35,874 nucleotides of DNA, from contig JAFVZY010000083.1 in the NCBI GenBank assembly GCA_017507885.1, positions 1 to 35,874 on the forward strand. Reading direction: 5' to 3'. Below the pieces are notes generated by a model that made no database searches, was not told the DNA's origin, and saw only the letters and a program-made list of their open reading frames with translations. A program made the position numbers and the translations under genes. Of the stretch, positions 33,734 through 35,874 are shown piece by piece (position 1 is the stretch's first letter; each line of letters opens with the position of its first letter). The DNA is from Candidatus Methanomethylophilaceae archaeon. GTDB taxonomy: Archaea; Thermoplasmatota; Thermoplasmata; Methanomassiliicoccales; Methanomethylophilaceae.

Positions 33734-34709
33734 CACAGGCGTTCAGTTCATCGAAATCCTGTCTGTCGTCCATCGGGAATGATATCGGATCATCCGAATC
33801 CAAGTCCTCCTTGTTCATATCCACTACGGATATCCTGCTGTTCCCGTATGTGGTGAAGTACATCCTTCCCCTGTCCGCGTTGATGCAGCTGGAATATTGC
33901 GTGATCTCGTACCCTTCTCCGATCCTCACGCATCCTTTTTGCTGTTCCGCGCTTTTCAGGATGTGCATGAACTGTGTGACCGAATCCTCCTCCGAATCAT
34001 TGCATATGGAGTTGGATGCCGTGAATGCGGCCTTGACGAAACGGGATTGTGACGACAGGTCGCCCGGAAGTCCCAATGCACCCATTCCGCGACTGTAGTT
34101 CCATAGATTGATCTTTTTGGAGAAGCTGTTGATCACATCCCCCGAACTCAATCCCATGTAGTTGTTCAGATTCATCATCTGGTATTCGAAGGGAGGGTTG
34201 TTGGTAAGGACGCATGTGGGATTCTCGTGGATGTTCAATCCGGAGGATACCTGTTCCACGACCAGGTCCCTTTTCTTGTCGGAGACCATCCAGTGCATGG
34301 GGGACGGGGGCAGTTGCACCGAGAACGCCTCGTTGGTTATGTTCAGGTCCTCTGCGATGGAGAGGAATTCCGATGTGTCCGAGCATTGCGTCAGGACCCA
34401 GGGGATGAATTCATGGGATGCGACATCCCCCTTCTTTCCGGATGGCGGATTGTATCTGGAGGATCCGCTGAAAAGGAGTCCTGCGATGCACAATCCATCC
34501 TCGTTCGCACCTTCGAAATACAACGGGTGTCCGTTGACGATCGCGGCCGTCCCTATGATGGCGGTATGGGAATCCGTCGCCCCGGCATGACGGAATTCGA
34601 ACGGGTGATGCCTTGGCGTGATCACGACCTGTTGTCCGTAGCCCTTGTCGTAGTCGAGGTTGCGACCGAAGTAGTGGTCCCTGTTTCTCATGGATAGTGC
34701 CAAACACAT
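33690..34709 (-). CDS. Choloylglycine hydrolase family amidase (bile salt hydrolase or penicillin V acylase type)
   Basis: A 339-residue Ntn-hydrolase. After removal of Met, Cys2 is the expected nucleophile (MCLALSMRNRDHYFGRNLDYD, with R16 and D19 nearby). Family segments TNNPPFEYQMMNLNNYMGLS and SRGMGALGLPGDLSSQSRF, which carries the catalytic-site arginine, are intact. Members deconjugate bile salts or cleave other linear amides such as penicillin V or acyl-homoserine lactones; sequence alone does not settle which. I start at ATG 34709 rather than the upstream in-frame ATG because Cys must be residue 2, and GAGGA at 34716-34720 is well spaced. No signal peptide, so it is cytosolic. It is common in gut microbes and supports a host-associated archaeon. 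Confidence 0.9.
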   Translation of the reverse strand: MCLALSMRNRDHYFGRNLDYDKGYGQQVVITPRHHPFEFRHAGATDSHTAIIGTAAIVNGHPLYFEGANEDGLCIAGLLFSGSSRYNPPSGKKGDVASHEFIPWVLTQCSDTSEFLSIAEDLNITNEAFSVQLPPSPMHWMVSDKKRDLVVEQVSSGLNIHENPTCVLTNNPPFEYQMMNLNNYMGLSSGDVINSFSKKINLWNYSRGMGALGLPGDLSSQSRFVKAAFTASNSICNDSEEDSVTQFMHILKSAEQQKGCVRIGEGYEITQYSSCINADRGRMYFTTYGNSRISVVDMNKEDLDSDDPISFPMDDRQDFDELNACVKCGHGRRSPSCRP

Positions 34710-34746
34710 TGGGATTCCTCGAAAGATATGATTCCCTCTGCATTCG

Positions 34747-34775
34747 GATAAAGTATCCGTGAACATGATTCACGG
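34747..34775 (-). promoter_or_regulatory. TATA box with adjacent inverted repeat upstream of the choloylglycine hydrolase gene
   Basis: The minus strand reads ATACTTTATCC (TATA at 34747-34753), about 41 nt before ATG 34709, giving a leader of about 15 nt that includes the GAGGA site. Immediately upstream lies a perfect inverted repeat CCGTGAA-CATGA-TTCACGG (34757-34775). Its place next to the TATA/BRE region makes it a candidate operator. Confidence 0.45.
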
Positions 34776-34806
34776 TTATAGGATAAGGTGGAAAGGGGTT
34801 TGGTCC

Positions 34807-34837
34807 GTCGCATCCGTCATGAACATGGGGATGCGAC
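34807..34837 (-). terminator. Hairpin after thrS
   Basis: GTCGCATCC (34807-34815) and GGATGCGAC (34829-34837) form a 9-bp stem 12 nt beyond the thrS TGA (34852-34850). The downstream minus strand is C/A/T-rich (ACCAAACCCCTTTCC) rather than a pure T-run, so it is a moderate terminator candidate. Confidence 0.45.
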
Positions 34838-34849
34838 GATGGAATGGAA

Positions 34850-35874
34850 TCAGGACCTGTCCTCGATCTCCTTCTTCACCTGTGCGATGAATTCGCAGGT
34901 GTCGATGGCACCGAGGTCTCCCTTGTCCCTGCTCCTGACGGCCACGATGGATCCGTTCTCGCTCTCCTTCTCTCCGAGGATGAGCATGTAGGGGACCTTC
35001 TCCAGTTGGGCCTCGCGGATCTTGTAACCGATCTTCTCGTCCCTGTTGTCGAGTTCGACCCTGATTCCGGCGGCCTTGAGTTTGGATGCGATTTCGGAGG
35101 CGTACTCGAAGGATTTCTCGGAGACTGAGAGGACCTTGACCTGGACGGGTGCGAGCCAGGTGGGGAACTTTCCTGCGAAGTGCTCGATGAGGATTCCGAT
35201 GAACCTCTCGACGGATCCGAAGATGACCCTGTGGATCATGATGGGCCTGTGCTTCTCCCCGTCGGTTCCGATGTAGGAGATGTCGAACCTCTGGGGCATC
35301 TGGAAGTCCAGCTGGATGGTTCCGCACTGCCAGGTCCTTCCGATGGAGTCCTCCAGGTGGAAGTCGATCTTGGGTCCGTAGAATGCACCGTCGCCCTCGT
35401 TGACCACGTACTCGAGTCCGGATTCCTGAAGGGCGGTGATGAGACCGTTGGTGGCCCTCTCCCAGTCCTCGTCGGATCCCATGCTGTCCTCGGGCCTGGT
35501 GGAGAGTTCGACATGGTACTTGAAGCCGAACTTGGTGTAGACCTCGTCCACGAGCCTGACGACCCCTTTGATCTCGTCGGTGATCTGTTCGGGGGACATG
35601 AAGATGTGCGCATCGTCCTGGGTGAAGCACCTGACCCTCATGAGTCCGTGCAATGTACCTGATTTCTCATGCCTGTGAACAAGACCCAGTTCTGCGAGTT
35701 TTAAGGGAAGGTCTCTGTATGAACGTGACTCGCTTCCGTAGACCAATACTCCTCCGGGACAGTTCATTGGCTTGACACAGAAGTCCTCTTCATCGATCTT
35801 CGTAGTGTACATGTTGTCCTTGTAGTGGTCCCAGTGACCGGACATCTCCCAAAGATGCCTGTTAAGCATGATAG
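34850..35874 (-). CDS. thrS: Threonyl-tRNA synthetase, C-terminal part
   Basis: The C-terminal 341 residues or so of bacterial-type ThrRS, which charges tRNA-Thr; the rest lies beyond the right edge. The class II catalytic core is visible: motif 2 region MRVRCFTQDDAHIF, the zinc-site cysteine in KPMNCPGG with partner histidines further on (HIF and MIHR), and motif 3 PIMIHRVIFGSVERFIG. The anticodon-binding domain follows (PTWLAPVQVKVLSVSEK to the end). Its sequence resembles the bacterial form more than the typical archaeal form, which suggests old gene transfer. The first residues in the window (IMLNRHLWEMSGHW) lie just after motif 1. Confidence 0.94.
   Translation of the reverse strand, partial: IMLNRHLWEMSGHWDHYKDNMYTTKIDEEDFCVKPMNCPGGVLVYGSESRSYRDLPLKLAELGLVHRHEKSGTLHGLMRVRCFTQDDAHIFMSPEQITDEIKGVVRLVDEVYTKFGFKYHVELSTRPEDSMGSDEDWERATNGLITALQESGLEYVVNEGDGAFYGPKIDFHLEDSIGRTWQCGTIQLDFQMPQRFDISYIGTDGEKHRPIMIHRVIFGSVERFIGILIEHFAGKFPTWLAPVQVKVLSVSEKSFEYASEIASKLKAAGIRVELDNRDEKIGYKIREAQLEKVPYMLILGEKESENGSIVAVRSRDKGDLGAIDTCEFIAQVKKEIEDRS

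Overview
The window looks like a chromosomal segment of a methanogen-related euryarchaeon of class Thermoplasmata, most likely a gut-associated Methanomassiliicoccales. Archaeal markers are the large subunit of DNA polymerase D, both topoisomerase VI subunits, NOG1- and DRG-type GTPases, mevalonate kinase, and the lipid trio tetraether synthase / ferredoxin / geranylgeranyl reductase. TATA boxes lie about 25-35 nt upstream of many start codons, as expected for short-leader or leaderless archaeal transcripts. A choloylglycine-hydrolase-family enzyme, a bacterial-type ThrRS and HtpG suggest an animal-gut lineage with genes acquired from bacteria. All 21 undisturbed genes whose stop can be seen end in TGA. 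This fits a lineage that avoids TAG, as pyrrolysine users do, but the species call is inference.

Layout. 1-7.0 kb (minus): polC (cut by the left edge) preceded by a NOG1-like GTPase, then a 1,317-residue surface protein with a lamin-tail-like domain. 7.1-10.2 kb (plus): Tes, ferredoxin and GGR, a membrane-lipid operon. 10.6-14.4 kb (minus): mevalonate kinase, an unknown acidic protein, a class I aminotransferase and a DRG GTPase. 14.5-15.7 kb (plus): a membrane protein with three zinc ribbons. 16.2-19.4 kb (plus): top6B-top6A. 19.4-23.4 kb (plus): a QueG-like Fe-S protein, larC and a HelD-like helicase interrupted by an in-frame TAA. 23.5-25.4 kb: htpG. 25.5-33.7 kb (plus): the accessory block. 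33.7-35.9 kb (minus): choloylglycine hydrolase and thrS (cut by the right edge).

The accessory block is the most unusual part. It has two adjacent paralogous proteins, each with two TerB_N-like units and a TerB_C-like tail. A DUF2791/BrxD-like P-loop ATPase and a BrxHI/Lhr-like superfamily II helicase follow. The last two overlap by 4 nt. Related ATPase-helicase pairs occur in BREX and Ter-linked anti-phage or stress systems, so this is a candidate archaeal DNA-defence module with duplicated TerB-type subunits. Both TerB-type genes carry reading-frame anomalies: gene A runs past its expected end into gene B, and gene B has an in-frame TGA inside homologous sequence. The block may be decaying, recoded or affected by sequence errors.

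I saw no rRNA, tRNA, CRISPR array, insertion sequence or integrase gene.
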